Positions 15,687 through 24,154 of a DNA stretch of 51,219 nt are shown here, piece after piece (the first letter of the stretch is position 1; every line of letters starts with the position of its first letter). Under the pieces are notes generated by a model that was not told the origin of the DNA, ran no database searches, and saw only the letters and a program-made list of their open reading frames with translations. Source of the stretch: JAJTCH01 sp040386195 (lineage in GTDB: Bacteria; Pseudomonadota; Alphaproteobacteria; Rickettsiales; UBA1997); assembly GCA_040386195.1 (NCBI GenBank), contig JAZKFV010000013.1:1-51219 (forward strand), given 5' to 3'. A program made the position numbers and the translations under genes.

Positions 15687-16841
15687 ATGACTATTCCTCT
15701 CTTGGCATCCAAAAATGCTGCCCTAATTTTCCCAACTGGCGAAGTTATATATGGTTTTGGTATTGGTAAACCAGGCAAAACTATCGGCGAAATCTGCTTC
15801 AACACCGCAATCACCGGCTATCAAGAAATTCTAACTGATCCATCTTATAGTGGACAAATCATCAATTTTACTTTCCCACATATTGGCAATGTTGGCGTCA
15901 ATGAATCTGATATTGAAAGTGTGCATCCGAAAGCTAAAGGTTTAATCATCCGCGAAGATATCACCAAGCCAGCAAATTACCGCGCGCAAAATAATTTGAA
16001 TGATTGGTTGATTAAAAATGAAATCACCGGAATTTGCGGCGTTGATACGCGCAAAATTACTAAGAATATCAAGGAACACGGCGCTAAAAATGTGGCGATA
16101 ATTTATAACAACAATATCGAAGATATTAATGTTAATGATGTGATCAAAGAGCTGCAAAAAAGTGGCGATTTAGATGGTGTGGAATTGGCAAGTTCAGCTA
16201 GTTTGAATCAACAATATAATTGGTCTTCTGAAGGTAAATGGGATCAAACAGAAAATAATTATCATCAAGTTAAAGACAAAAATTTTAAAGTTGTTGCCAT
16301 TGATTACGGCGCAAAATTAAATATTCTGCGCTGCTTGACTGAAGCGGGCTGCGAGGTGATTGTGATGCCGGCAAAAACCTCTTTTGAAGAAATTATCAAA
16401 CATAATCCCAGCGGTGTATTTTTATCCAACGGCCCGGGCGATCCGGCGGAAACTGGTAAATATGCTGTGCCGATGATTCAAAAAATTGTTGAGAAAAATA
16501 TTCCTCTTTTTGGCATTTGTTTAGGTCATCAACTTTTATCTTTAGCGATGAATGCTAAAACTTCAAAAATGCACCAAGGTCACCGTGGCGCCAATCATCC
16601 GGTGCAAGATTTACAAACTAAAAAAGTTGAAATTACCAGCCAAAATCACGGCTTCACAGTTGACGAAGCAACCTTGCCAGATTGCTTAGAAATTACTCAC
16701 CGCTCACTTTTTGACGGAACAATTGAAGGCGTGCGCGTCAAAAATAAGCCAGCTTTTTCAGTTCAATATCACCCAGAAAGCTCTCCTGGACCAAGTGATA
16801 GCTATTATTTATTTGAGAGATTTATTCAGTTGATGAGATAA
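15687..16841 (+). CDS. carA: Carbamoyl-phosphate synthase small subunit
   Basis: The glutaminase subunit supplies ammonia to CarB for carbamoyl phosphate, the entry to pyrimidine and arginine synthesis. The 384-residue protein has the N-terminal CarA domain (GEICFNTAITGYQEILTDPSYSGQ) and a class I amidotransferase domain. The latter shows LSNGPGDP, the nucleophile in FGICLGHQ (about Cys278) and the His-Glu pair in QYHPES. carB is not in the window. Its presence argues for de novo pyrimidine synthesis, which Rickettsia itself has lost. Confidence 0.96.
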   Translation: MTIPLLASKNAALIFPTGEVIYGFGIGKPGKTIGEICFNTAITGYQEILTDPSYSGQIINFTFPHIGNVGVNESDIESVHPKAKGLIIREDITKPANYRAQNNLNDWLIKNEITGICGVDTRKITKNIKEHGAKNVAIIYNNNIEDINVNDVIKELQKSGDLDGVELASSASLNQQYNWSSEGKWDQTENNYHQVKDKNFKVVAIDYGAKLNILRCLTEAGCEVIVMPAKTSFEEIIKHNPSGVFLSNGPGDPAETGKYAVPMIQKIVEKNIPLFGICLGHQLLSLAMNAKTSKMHQGHRGANHPVQDLQTKKVEITSQNHGFTVDEATLPDCLEITHRSLFDGTIEGVRVKNKPAFSVQYHPESSPGPSDSYYLFERFIQLMR

Positions 16842-16849
16842 AAACAAGT

Positions 16850-16943
16850 TGTCATCCTGAGCGAAGCGAAGGATCTCTTGAAGCGCACTGCGAACTAAAA
16901 CCGAACACGTCTCATGAGGTCCTTCGCTGCGCTCAGGATGACA
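16850..16943. repeat. ~90-bp palindromic repeat, copy 1
   Basis: The arms TGTCATCCTGAGCGAAGCG and its inverted counterpart, ending CAGGATGACA, surround a variable centre of about 40 bp. It sits between the convergent ends of carA and dnaB, where it can form a hairpin and act as a terminator for both. Further copies are at 18454, 46042 and 51142. Confidence 0.85.
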
Positions 16944-16974
16944 GATAAAAAACTGGGATGACAGTAAGTGATAT

Positions 16975-18438
16975 TCAATGATGCAAATCCAAATTATTAA
17001 ACCTTGTAAATTCCGGATCAAAATAAAGATTCACACTGCCAATTGGGCCATTTCTTTGTTTGGCAATGATAAGTTCAGAGCGGTTGCGTAGCTCAGCCAT
17101 TCGGGCTTTCCACTTTTCAAATTTTTCACGATCATCTTCACCAGGTCTTTTGCGTTCTTCGTAATAACTTTCCCGATAAATAAACCCAACCACATCAGCA
17201 TCTTGCTCAATACTTCCTGATTCTCTTAAATCAGATAGTTGAGGGCGTTTATCTTCTCTTTGTTCAACCGCCCGCGAAAGCTGTGACAGAGCCATTACCG
17301 GAATGTTGAATTCTTTAGCGATGGCTTTTAAACCGCGCGTAATTTCTGAAATTTCTTGCACTCTGCTGTCAGAAGATTTTTTGGAAGTTCCATAAATTAA
17401 CTGCAAATAATCAATCAGCAAAAATGACAGATTATGTTTACGCACCATTCTTCTCACTCGGGTGCGAATTGCTGGAATTGTCAGAGCCGGTGAATCATCA
17501 ATAAAGAAAGGCATTTGGGCAATCTCGGCGCTGCGTTTGGTGATGACTTCCCAATCATCTTCATTAATTTCGCCGCTGCGAAATTTGGTGGCGTTGATAC
17601 TAGTTTCCATCGATAAAATCCGCGCCGAAAGTTGATCCGAAGACATTTCCAGTGAAAAAAATCCCACCGCTTTTTTATCTTTTGATTCCTTAACATCTTT
17701 GTTCAAAAACTTACAAGCATTCACCGCAATGTTGATGGCTAGGGCGGTCTTCCCCATTGAGGGTCTTGCCGCCAAAATAATTAAATCGGAATTTTGCATG
17801 CCGCTTAAAATGTGATCAAGATCATCAAGCCCAGTGGAGATGCCGCTAATATGGCTGTCGCGACCTCTGGCGATGAGAGTTTTTTCTAAGGTTTGTTTTA
17901 AGGGAACCGAAATGTTTTTGAAATCCGAGCCCGAGCTGCCATGTTTGGTGAGGTTGAATAATTTATTTTCCGCCTCTTCAACTTGTTCAACGGCGCTAAC
18001 TTGATCGTCAGCCAAATAAGCATTGCCAACAATATCTTCACCAATCATCACTAACTCGCGTTTGAGAGCTAAGTCGTAAATTAATTTGGCATAATCAGCA
18101 ATGTCAATAACGCCGGTGGCGCGGGAGAGTAGGGTGGATAAATATGCTGAACCGCCAATGGCTTTGATATTTTGATCGTTTTCGAAGAATTGTTTTAGAG
18201 TAACTTGATTGGCGATGATATTAACCTTGTTGATAGTGTGGCTAATTTGCTCGAAGATTTTTTTATTAGCGGGCTCATAAAAATGTTCCGGCAATAAAAA
18301 ATCAGCAACGCGATTGATATATTCGTTATTGATGATGATGGTGCCTAAGATGGTTTGCTCAGCTTCAATATTGAATAGCTCGCGGCGGATAATTTCTTGG
18401 TGAGCGGGGTTTTGATCGGAATTTTTTTTGTCGTTCAT
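16975..18438 (-). CDS. dnaB: Replicative DNA helicase DnaB
   Basis: Hexameric replicative helicase. I start at the ATG at 18438 (487 residues), because the 15 extra residues of the longer reading from 18483 come from a palindromic repeat. The N-terminal primase-interacting domain (EAEQTILGTIIINNEYI) covers about residues 20-130. The RecA-like motor has Walker A ARPSMGKT at 224-231, FLLIDYLQLIYG, and the arginine-finger region LSQLSRAVEQREDKRPQLSDLRESG. It follows gyrA on the same strand after a 121-bp gap with a palindromic repeat. Confidence 0.96.
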   Translation of the reverse strand: MNDKKNSDQNPAHQEIIRRELFNIEAEQTILGTIIINNEYINRVADFLLPEHFYEPANKKIFEQISHTINKVNIIANQVTLKQFFENDQNIKAIGGSAYLSTLLSRATGVIDIADYAKLIYDLALKRELVMIGEDIVGNAYLADDQVSAVEQVEEAENKLFNLTKHGSSGSDFKNISVPLKQTLEKTLIARGRDSHISGISTGLDDLDHILSGMQNSDLIILAARPSMGKTALAINIAVNACKFLNKDVKESKDKKAVGFFSLEMSSDQLSARILSMETSINATKFRSGEINEDDWEVITKRSAEIAQMPFFIDDSPALTIPAIRTRVRRMVRKHNLSFLLIDYLQLIYGTSKKSSDSRVQEISEITRGLKAIAKEFNIPVMALSQLSRAVEQREDKRPQLSDLRESGSIEQDADVVGFIYRESYYEERKRPGEDDREKFEKWKARMAELRNRSELIIAKQRNGPIGSVNLYFDPEFTRFNNLDLHH

Positions 18439-18453
18439 ATTATTCGATCGTTT

Positions 18454-18546
18454 TGTCATCCTGAGTATAGCGAAGGATCTCATGAGGCTCGTTCGTTGTG
18501 GTCACGGCTCGTTGCAAGAGATCCTTCGCTTAAGCTCAGGATGACA
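18454..18546. repeat. ~90-bp palindromic repeat, copy 2
   Basis: Same ends as copy 1 (TGTCATCCTGAG to AGGATGACA) with a different centre. It fills most of the gap between the gyrA stop and the dnaB start. In the minus-strand transcript it would form a hairpin just before dnaB. It contributes the spurious N-terminal extension of the longest dnaB reading frame. Confidence 0.85.
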
Positions 18547-18559
18547 CTATGTTTATAAT

Positions 18560-21346
18560 TTATTCTTCACCACCAGTTTCGTCGCCGTCGCCAACTTCCA
18601 TTTCATCAACTTCTTTATTGCCGCTATGAGCAATTCTAGCAACTGAAACCACATTTTCACCATCACGAGCTTTGATCAAAGTGACGCCTTGAGTGTTGCG
18701 TCCAGTGATTCTAACTGTAGCAATATCGCTTCTAATCAAAGTTCCTTTATTGGTGATGATCATCACTTGATCGGAATTATCGATTGGGAAACTTGCTACA
18801 ACATCGCCGTTGCGTTTAGAAGTGATAATGTTGGTGATGCCTGAACCGCCGCGGTTGGTGATGCGATATTCATAGGCGGAGCTGCGTTTGCCATAGCCAT
18901 TTTCGGTGATGGTTAAAATGAAATCTTCATTTGTAGCCAAATCTTGCACCAAATCTTTTTTCAATTCGCTGGTAATTTCTGGTAAAGTTTTTGGTTGTTG
19001 CAACAAGTCTTCGCTTGGGTTGGCAGCTAAATTTTCATTGAAATTTATTGCTTCTTTGAGCTCAATTCTGGTTTCAACTGGAATTTTTAGATATTGTTCT
19101 TTAACCAACATATCGGCGTCAGAATGTTTAAGAACTGACATAGCGATAACTTTATTGCCTTTATCTAATTTGATTCCGCGCACGCCGGTAGAATTGCGGC
19201 TTTGGAAGATTCTCAGTTTTGAAACTGGGAAACGAATACATTTGCCGTTTTTGGTAGAAAGCAAAATATCGTTATTTTCAGTGCACAAATTCACGCCAAT
19301 CAAGGTTTCGTCACCTTCTAATTTCATAGCAATTTTGCCTGAAGATCTAATGTCGGTGAATTGATCCATCGAGTTGCGGCGCACATCGCCATTAGAAGTT
19401 GCGAAGATGATGCTTAAATCTTTCCAGCTTTCTTCATTTTCAGGAAGCGCTAAAATTGTGCTGATTTTTTCGTCTTGATCAATCGGTAATAAATTCACCA
19501 ACGCACGTCCGCGCGCTTGCGGGTTGCCGAGCGGCAATTTGTAAGTTTTTAATTTGTAGACTTTGCCTTTCGAAGAGAAGAATAAAATTGGTGTGTGCGT
19601 GTTGGTGGCGAAAATTTCGGTAGCGAAATCTTCATCGCGAACATCCATCGCACTTCTACCTTTGCCGCCGCGTTTTTGAGCGCGATAAGCGGAAAGAGCC
19701 ACGCGTTTGATATAGCCATTCATTGTGGCGACAACCACCATATCTTCTTTTGGAATCAAATCTTCGATATCAACTTCAAATTCGCTTTCTTCAATTGAAG
19801 ATCTTCTTGGAGTTGAAAATTCGTTTTTAACTGCGATTAATTCGTCTTTAACTAATTGCATCAATTTTTCGCGATTAGCTAAAATTGATAAATATTCAGA
19901 AATTTCAGCCGCTAGATTTTTCAATTCTTCATTGATTTTACTAGCTTCCAAACCAGTCAAACGCGCTAATCTCATATCTAAAATTGCTTTGGCTTGCAAT
20001 TCAGTGAAATAGAATTTGCCGTCTTTAACCACATTTCCTTTGTCTTGAACCAGCTTGATGATTGCTTCAACAGTTGATGAAGGCCAGCTTTTGGCTAATA
20101 ATTTTTCTTTGGCAACTGCAGCGTCAGGAGATTTTTTGATCAGCTCAACAATCTCGTCGATATTGGCAACAGCAACTGCTAAACCAATTAAGATGTGAGT
20201 TTTGTCTCTGGCTTTGTTAAGCAAGAAATTAGTTCTTCTTGCAACAACAGTTTCTCTAAAAGCAGTGAAAAGTTTAATAACATCTAGAAGATTCAACAAT
20301 TCTGGGCGACCGTGATTTAGCGCCAGCATATTAACGCCAAAGCTCGATTGCAAAGGAGTGAAGCTGTAAAGTTGATTGATGATAACTTCTTCCATCGCGT
20401 CTTTTCTAAGCTCGATTACCACGCGAATTCCTTCACGATCTGATTCGTCGCGCAAATCGGTGATGCCTTCAATTCTTTTTTCTTTGACTAATTCAGCGAT
20501 TTTTTCAACTAATTTAGCTTTGTTAACTTGATAAGGAATTTCGGTGATGATGATGGCAACTTTGCCGCCTTTTAATTGTTCAATTTTATGGCGACCGCGC
20601 ATAATAACTGAGCCGCGACCAGTTCTGGCTGCTGAATCGTAGCCCGCGCGGCCTAAAATAATTCCACCAGTTGGAAAATCTGGGCCAGGGATAATTTTGA
20701 TTAATTCTTCAATGGTGATGTCTTTATTTTCAATATAAGCCAAGCAGCCATCAATAGTTTCGCCCAAATTGTGTGGAGGAATATTGGTTGCCATACCAAC
20801 CGCAATACCGCCCGAACCGTTGACTAGAAGGTTGGGGAATTGTGCCGGCATAACTTTTGGTTCGCGTTCTGAACCGTCATAGTTAGCAACGAAATCGACA
20901 GTGTCTTTGTCTAAATCTTCCAACATTGTGTGAGTAACTTTCTTCAAGCGCGACTCAGTATAACGCATTGCCGCTGCCGGATCGTCATCGATGGAACCGA
21001 AGTTACCTTGCCCGTCAATCAACGGCACGCGCATTGAGAAATCTTGCGCCATTCTGACCAAAGATTCATAAATTGCCGAATCACCATGCGGGTGATATTT
21101 ACCCATTACTTCCCCAACAATTCTCGCTGACTTTTTGAAAGCGCGGTTATAATCGTAGCCACCTTCATACATCGCATAAAGAATGCGGCGATGCACTGGT
21201 TTCAAACCATCGCAAGCATCAGGAATTGCCCGCGCCACGATAACGCTCATTGCGTAGTCCAAATAGGACTTCTTCATTTCAACTTCAATGGCAACGGGAA
21301 TTATTTCTCGGCTTGACGAATCAAGATTGGTGGGGATGTTAGTCAT
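18560..21346 (-). CDS. gyrA: DNA gyrase subunit A
   Basis: Breakage-reunion subunit of gyrase, introducing negative supercoils with GyrB. It has 928 residues. The catalytic tyrosine is Tyr128 in AAAMRYTE. The quinolone-resistance region reads HPHGDSAIYESL, with Ser89 (E. coli Ser83 equivalent) and Glu93 at the position of E. coli Asp87. The GyrA box AQKRGGKGR identifies it as gyrase rather than topoisomerase IV. The C-terminal beta-pinwheel has extra loops (for example around PETRIELKEAINF). Tail acidic (GDGDETGGEE). Confidence 0.96.
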   Translation of the reverse strand: MTNIPTNLDSSSREIIPVAIEVEMKKSYLDYAMSVIVARAIPDACDGLKPVHRRILYAMYEGGYDYNRAFKKSARIVGEVMGKYHPHGDSAIYESLVRMAQDFSMRVPLIDGQGNFGSIDDDPAAAMRYTESRLKKVTHTMLEDLDKDTVDFVANYDGSEREPKVMPAQFPNLLVNGSGGIAVGMATNIPPHNLGETIDGCLAYIENKDITIEELIKIIPGPDFPTGGIILGRAGYDSAARTGRGSVIMRGRHKIEQLKGGKVAIIITEIPYQVNKAKLVEKIAELVKEKRIEGITDLRDESDREGIRVVIELRKDAMEEVIINQLYSFTPLQSSFGVNMLALNHGRPELLNLLDVIKLFTAFRETVVARRTNFLLNKARDKTHILIGLAVAVANIDEIVELIKKSPDAAVAKEKLLAKSWPSSTVEAIIKLVQDKGNVVKDGKFYFTELQAKAILDMRLARLTGLEASKINEELKNLAAEISEYLSILANREKLMQLVKDELIAVKNEFSTPRRSSIEESEFEVDIEDLIPKEDMVVVATMNGYIKRVALSAYRAQKRGGKGRSAMDVRDEDFATEIFATNTHTPILFFSSKGKVYKLKTYKLPLGNPQARGRALVNLLPIDQDEKISTILALPENEESWKDLSIIFATSNGDVRRNSMDQFTDIRSSGKIAMKLEGDETLIGVNLCTENNDILLSTKNGKCIRFPVSKLRIFQSRNSTGVRGIKLDKGNKVIAMSVLKHSDADMLVKEQYLKIPVETRIELKEAINFNENLAANPSEDLLQQPKTLPEITSELKKDLVQDLATNEDFILTITENGYGKRSSAYEYRITNRGGSGITNIITSKRNGDVVASFPIDNSDQVMIITNKGTLIRSDIATVRITGRNTQGVTLIKARDGENVVSVARIAHSGNKEVDEMEVGDGDETGGEE

Positions 21347-21603
21347 TGGTAATGTTGATTATTTAAATAGATATGAAAAGAAAGCGCGGATTTTAGCAGC
21401 CGCTTGCTTCAAGTGCAAGAAAATATGTCTAAAAAAACCAACCTTTTTGTTATACACATACTTAAAATAAAGCCTTTGCTTTTTTATTTAGCATTCATAG
21501 AGATAAATTGCTTTTTGATACTTTTTATTTACTATACTTTCTTTGTTGGTGCTCTTAACACGCTCACTCGCAGCAATTTTATTAATTTTTTAGTTGAAAA
21601 TTT

Positions 21604-21849
21604 ATGTCAATTCAACCACAAGCGATAAACGAGTTTTTGGAAAATAAAGTTAAAGATGGTTCTTGCCATTCCGTTGCTGAGGCAAGCAGAGAGGTGATTG
21701 GCAAATTGATAGAAATGGATATAGACAGAAGAATAAAAGAAGGTGAGGCGCAGATAGTAAGAGGAGAATGTGAGGTGCTAGATGATGAATTTATTGATAA
21801 ATTTGTTGCTCGTATGACCAAAAAATTTCTCCCTAAAAATGCCGTATAA
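21604..21849 (+). CDS. ParD-type antitoxin
   Basis: An 81-residue protein with a probable ribbon-helix-helix start (MSIQPQAINEFLENKVKDG, then SVAEASREVIGKLIEMD) and an acidic, presumably disordered C terminus that would wrap the toxin. It overlaps the downstream toxin gene by 11 bp, the classical antitoxin-first order. ParD-like proteins bind the operator of their own operon, so the 257 bp upstream may contain that site; I could not identify it. Confidence 0.75.
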   Translation: MSIQPQAINEFLENKVKDGSCHSVAEASREVIGKLIEMDIDRRIKEGEAQIVRGECEVLDDEFIDKFVARMTKKFLPKNAV

Positions 21850-22135
21850 AGTTATAATTTCCAATAACGCTCTAAATAACGTAGAAGCTATCATTAGCTA
21901 CATATCGCAAGATAATCCTTATCGCGCGATTAGTTTTACCAAAGAATTATTGGGCAAAGTTAAATCAATTTTAGAAGTTTTTCCATTATCAGGCAGGAAG
22001 TATAAAGAGCGTAGGCTGTTGGTTTATAGTGGTTATTATGTTTTTTATAAGGTAGATGAAAAAAATAAAGAGGTTTGGTTATCCGAAATAATTAATCCTG
22101 CTCACTATACGGCGTATGAAAATTTGATTAATTAA
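21839..22135 (+). CDS. RelE/ParE-superfamily toxin
   Basis: A 98-residue protein of the RelE/ParE fold: NNALNNVEAIISYISQDNPYRAISFTKEL, then FPLSGRKYKERRLLVYSGYYVFYKVDEKNKEVWLSEIINP. The pattern of a helical N-terminal half and the beta-strand core with Arg and Tyr residues is typical of ParE, which poisons gyrase; RelE-type mRNA cleavage cannot be excluded. It is coupled to the antitoxin and immediately followed by a MITE-like palindrome. Confidence 0.8.
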   Translation: MPYKVIISNNALNNVEAIISYISQDNPYRAISFTKELLGKVKSILEVFPLSGRKYKERRLLVYSGYYVFYKVDEKNKEVWLSEIINPAHYTAYENLIN

Positions 22136-22140
22136 TACCA

Positions 22141-22285
22141 TTAGGACTTACGCAGCAATAATCTTTTTGGTGCTTTTTTACATTTTTTAAAAATGTACTC
22201 CTCACCTATATCTTTATAGGCTGCGGTGCTATTTTTAAAAAATGTAAAAAATTCCTCAAAAATCTTATCACTGCGTAAGCCCTAA
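22141..22285. mobile_element. MITE-like 145-bp palindromic element
   Basis: The ends TTAGGACTTACGCAG (22141-22155) and CTGCGTAAGCCCTAA (22271-22285) are inverted repeats. Imperfect pairing continues inward for about 55 bp (both arms contain ACATTTTTTAAAAAT), so most of the element could fold into one hairpin. TA flanks both inner ends, compatible with a Tc1/IS630-type TA duplication. There is no coding capacity. It sits between the toxin stop (22135) and the lpxC stop (22291) and may terminate both. Confidence 0.6.
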
Positions 22286-22290
22286 CCATT

Positions 22291-23148
22291 TTAAACAAAG
22301 CGATAAGCGCTTGGGTCGGAAAATAATTGGTGAAGCAATTTGTTATTAACGCCGTGACCAGCTTTAACGCCCTTAAAATGCCCTAGAATATAGCCGCCGG
22401 ACAAAAATATATCGCCGATAAAATCGAGCATTTTGTGGCGCACAAATTCATCTTTATAGCGCAAACCTTCCGTATTAACTATACCATTTTCGCCAATAAC
22501 TACGGCGTTTTTCAAAGATCCGCCCAGCGCTAAGCCAATTTGATGCATTTTTTCAATGTCTTTTTCAAAAGCAAAAGTTCGCGCCCGGGAAATGTCGTTT
22601 TTAAAAGAAGTGTGAGTAGAGTGAAAATCAAAATTCTGCTGACCAAGCTGGCTGTGGTTGAAGTTGATATGTAAATTAACTGAAAATTCTCTTGCAGGTT
22701 CAATAGTTAAAGATTTATCGCCGTCAATTACTTCTACTTTTTTCAAAATCTCAATAATTTTTCTCGGCTCTTCTTGGGCGTGAACACCGGCGCACTCGAT
22801 TAAAAATATGAATGAAGCTGAGCTGCCATCCATAATTGGAATTTCTTCAGAGTTAAGTTCAACGATCAAATTGTCAATTTCGCAGCCCCAAATTGCCGCC
22901 ATTAAATGTTCAATAGTGGCAACCTTAACCCCGGCGGCATTGGCGATTGTTGTGCCTAAATTGGTGGTGATAACATTTTTGTAATGAGCCAAAATCTCGT
23001 TATTATTAGCAATGTCAATCCTTCTAAAAATAATGCCGCTATTATCCGGCGCGGGCAGTAAAGACATTTTAACTTCACGACCGCTATGCAAACCAATGCC
23101 ATTGCAGCTAACTTTCTTATTGATAGTTTTTTGGGAGATTATGCTCAT
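22291..23148 (-). CDS. lpxC: UDP-3-O-acyl-N-acetylglucosamine deacetylase
   Basis: Committed step of lipid A synthesis, a zinc amidase. I start at the ATG at 23148 (285 residues) because family members begin close to the QKTINKKVSCNGIGLHSG segment; the reading from 23232 adds 28 atypical residues. Zinc ligands are His81 (TIEHLMAA), His238 and Asp242 (RHKMLDFIGD). His265 in AGHGVNN and Glu80 are the catalytic residues. It is a single gene, away from the ftsZ cluster usual in other proteobacteria. Confidence 0.95.
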   Translation of the reverse strand: MSIISQKTINKKVSCNGIGLHSGREVKMSLLPAPDNSGIIFRRIDIANNNEILAHYKNVITTNLGTTIANAAGVKVATIEHLMAAIWGCEIDNLIVELNSEEIPIMDGSSASFIFLIECAGVHAQEEPRKIIEILKKVEVIDGDKSLTIEPAREFSVNLHINFNHSQLGQQNFDFHSTHTSFKNDISRARTFAFEKDIEKMHQIGLALGGSLKNAVVIGENGIVNTEGLRYKDEFVRHKMLDFIGDIFLSGGYILGHFKGVKAGHGVNNKLLHQLFSDPSAYRFV

Positions 23149-23258
23149 TAAAATGGGGATGAAAAAATTGCTGGCAGAAAAATAATTTGTGTTTAATAAT
23201 TTAATTTTCCAATTTATCCGCCTAAAACACAATTAAAACTTTCATTAACAAATCAAAT

Positions 23259-23720
23259 ATGGATATCAACACGCATCTTGAAAATCTTGGAATCATTCTT
23301 CCTGCGCCAATTGCGCCAATCGCTAATTATGTTCCTTTCATTCGCAGTGGCAATCAAGTTTTTATTTCTGGTCAATTGCCAATCAAAAATGGCGAAGTTA
23401 AATTTGCCGGAAAAGTGGGCGATGATCTTTCAATTGAGGATGGTCAAAACGCCGCGCGCATTTGCGCTATCAATGTTTTGGCTAATTTAAATATTGCTTG
23501 TGATGGCGATTTAAACAAAGTGGTTAGATGTGTTAAATTGGGCATTTTTATCAATGCCGCTGCTGATTTTACCAATCATCCAGTCGTTGCTAACGGTGCA
23601 TCGGATTTAATGGTGGAAGTTTTTGGCGAAAAAGGCAAACACGCCAGATTCGCTATGGGCGCTGGCTCACTGCCTCGCGGTGTGGCAGTTGAAGTTGATG
23701 CAATATTTGAAATTTTATAA
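23259..23720 (+). CDS. RidA/YjgF-family protein
   Basis: A 153-residue member of the RidA (reactive enamine/imine deaminase) group. It shows the family segments YVPFIRSGNQVFISGQLPIKNGE, AARICAINVLANL, KVVRCVKLGIFIN and HARFAMGAGSLPRGVAVEVDAI. The SLPRG arginine corresponds to the substrate-binding arginine of RidA. This longer subfamily, with an N-terminal LGIILPAP stretch, is common in alphaproteobacteria. It ends in TAATG, overlapping the next gene by one base. Confidence 0.88.
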   Translation: MDINTHLENLGIILPAPIAPIANYVPFIRSGNQVFISGQLPIKNGEVKFAGKVGDDLSIEDGQNAARICAINVLANLNIACDGDLNKVVRCVKLGIFINAAADFTNHPVVANGASDLMVEVFGEKGKHARFAMGAGSLPRGVAVEVDAIFEIL

Positions 23721-24142
23721 TGACTGTCCAACCATTTCACTTGGCAATTCCAGTTCATAATTTAGAAAAAGCTCGTCAGTTTTACGGGCAGTTTTTAGGT
23801 TTTAGTGAGGGGCGGTCAAATCATCAATGGATTGACTGGAATTTTTTTGGACATCAGCTTGTCACCCATTTAAAACCCGATTTAAAAAATCCCACCCAAA
23901 CCCAAAATCCAGTTGATGGTCACGATGTTCCGGTTCCACATTTTGGTGTGGTTTTAGAATGGAATCATTGGCATAAATTTGCCGATCATCTTAAAGCCAA
24001 TAATATTGTATTTGTGATTGAGCCTTATATTCGTTTTAAAGACAAAGTTGGCGAGCAAGCAACAATGTTTTTTTTAGATCCAAGCGGCAATGCCCTTGAG
24101 TTCAAAGCTTTTAAAGATATTAATCAACTTTTTGCTCGATAA
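23720..24142 (+). CDS. VOC (glyoxalase/bleomycin resistance) family protein
   Basis: A 140-residue vicinal-oxygen-chelate protein. FHLAIPVHNLEKARQFYGQFLGF is the first beta-alpha-beta half; FGVVLEWNHWHKFADHLK and TMFFLDPSGNALEFKAF form the second. His and Glu residues in IPVH, HFGVV and LEFK could bind metal. Substrate cannot be told from sequence. It overlaps the RidA-like stop by one base and is followed by the phytochelatin-synthase-like gene 12 bp later. Confidence 0.85.
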   Translation: MTVQPFHLAIPVHNLEKARQFYGQFLGFSEGRSNHQWIDWNFFGHQLVTHLKPDLKNPTQTQNPVDGHDVPVPHFGVVLEWNHWHKFADHLKANNIVFVIEPYIRFKDKVGEQATMFFLDPSGNALEFKAFKDINQLFAR

Positions 24143-24154
24143 TTTTATTCTGTT

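Noticed and set aside
16809..17021. Open frame across palindromic repeat copy 1
   Set aside because: The peptide (containing CHPERSEG) is the well-known spurious translation of this repeat class.
18439..18483. Upstream extension of dnaB
   Set aside because: The extra residues are a translation of palindromic repeat copy 2; the DnaB family starts near the ATG at 18438.
21404..21628. 74-residue hydrophobic frame between gyrA and the antitoxin gene
   Set aside because: Low-complexity AT-rich translation, overlaps the antitoxin start in another frame and matches no family I know.
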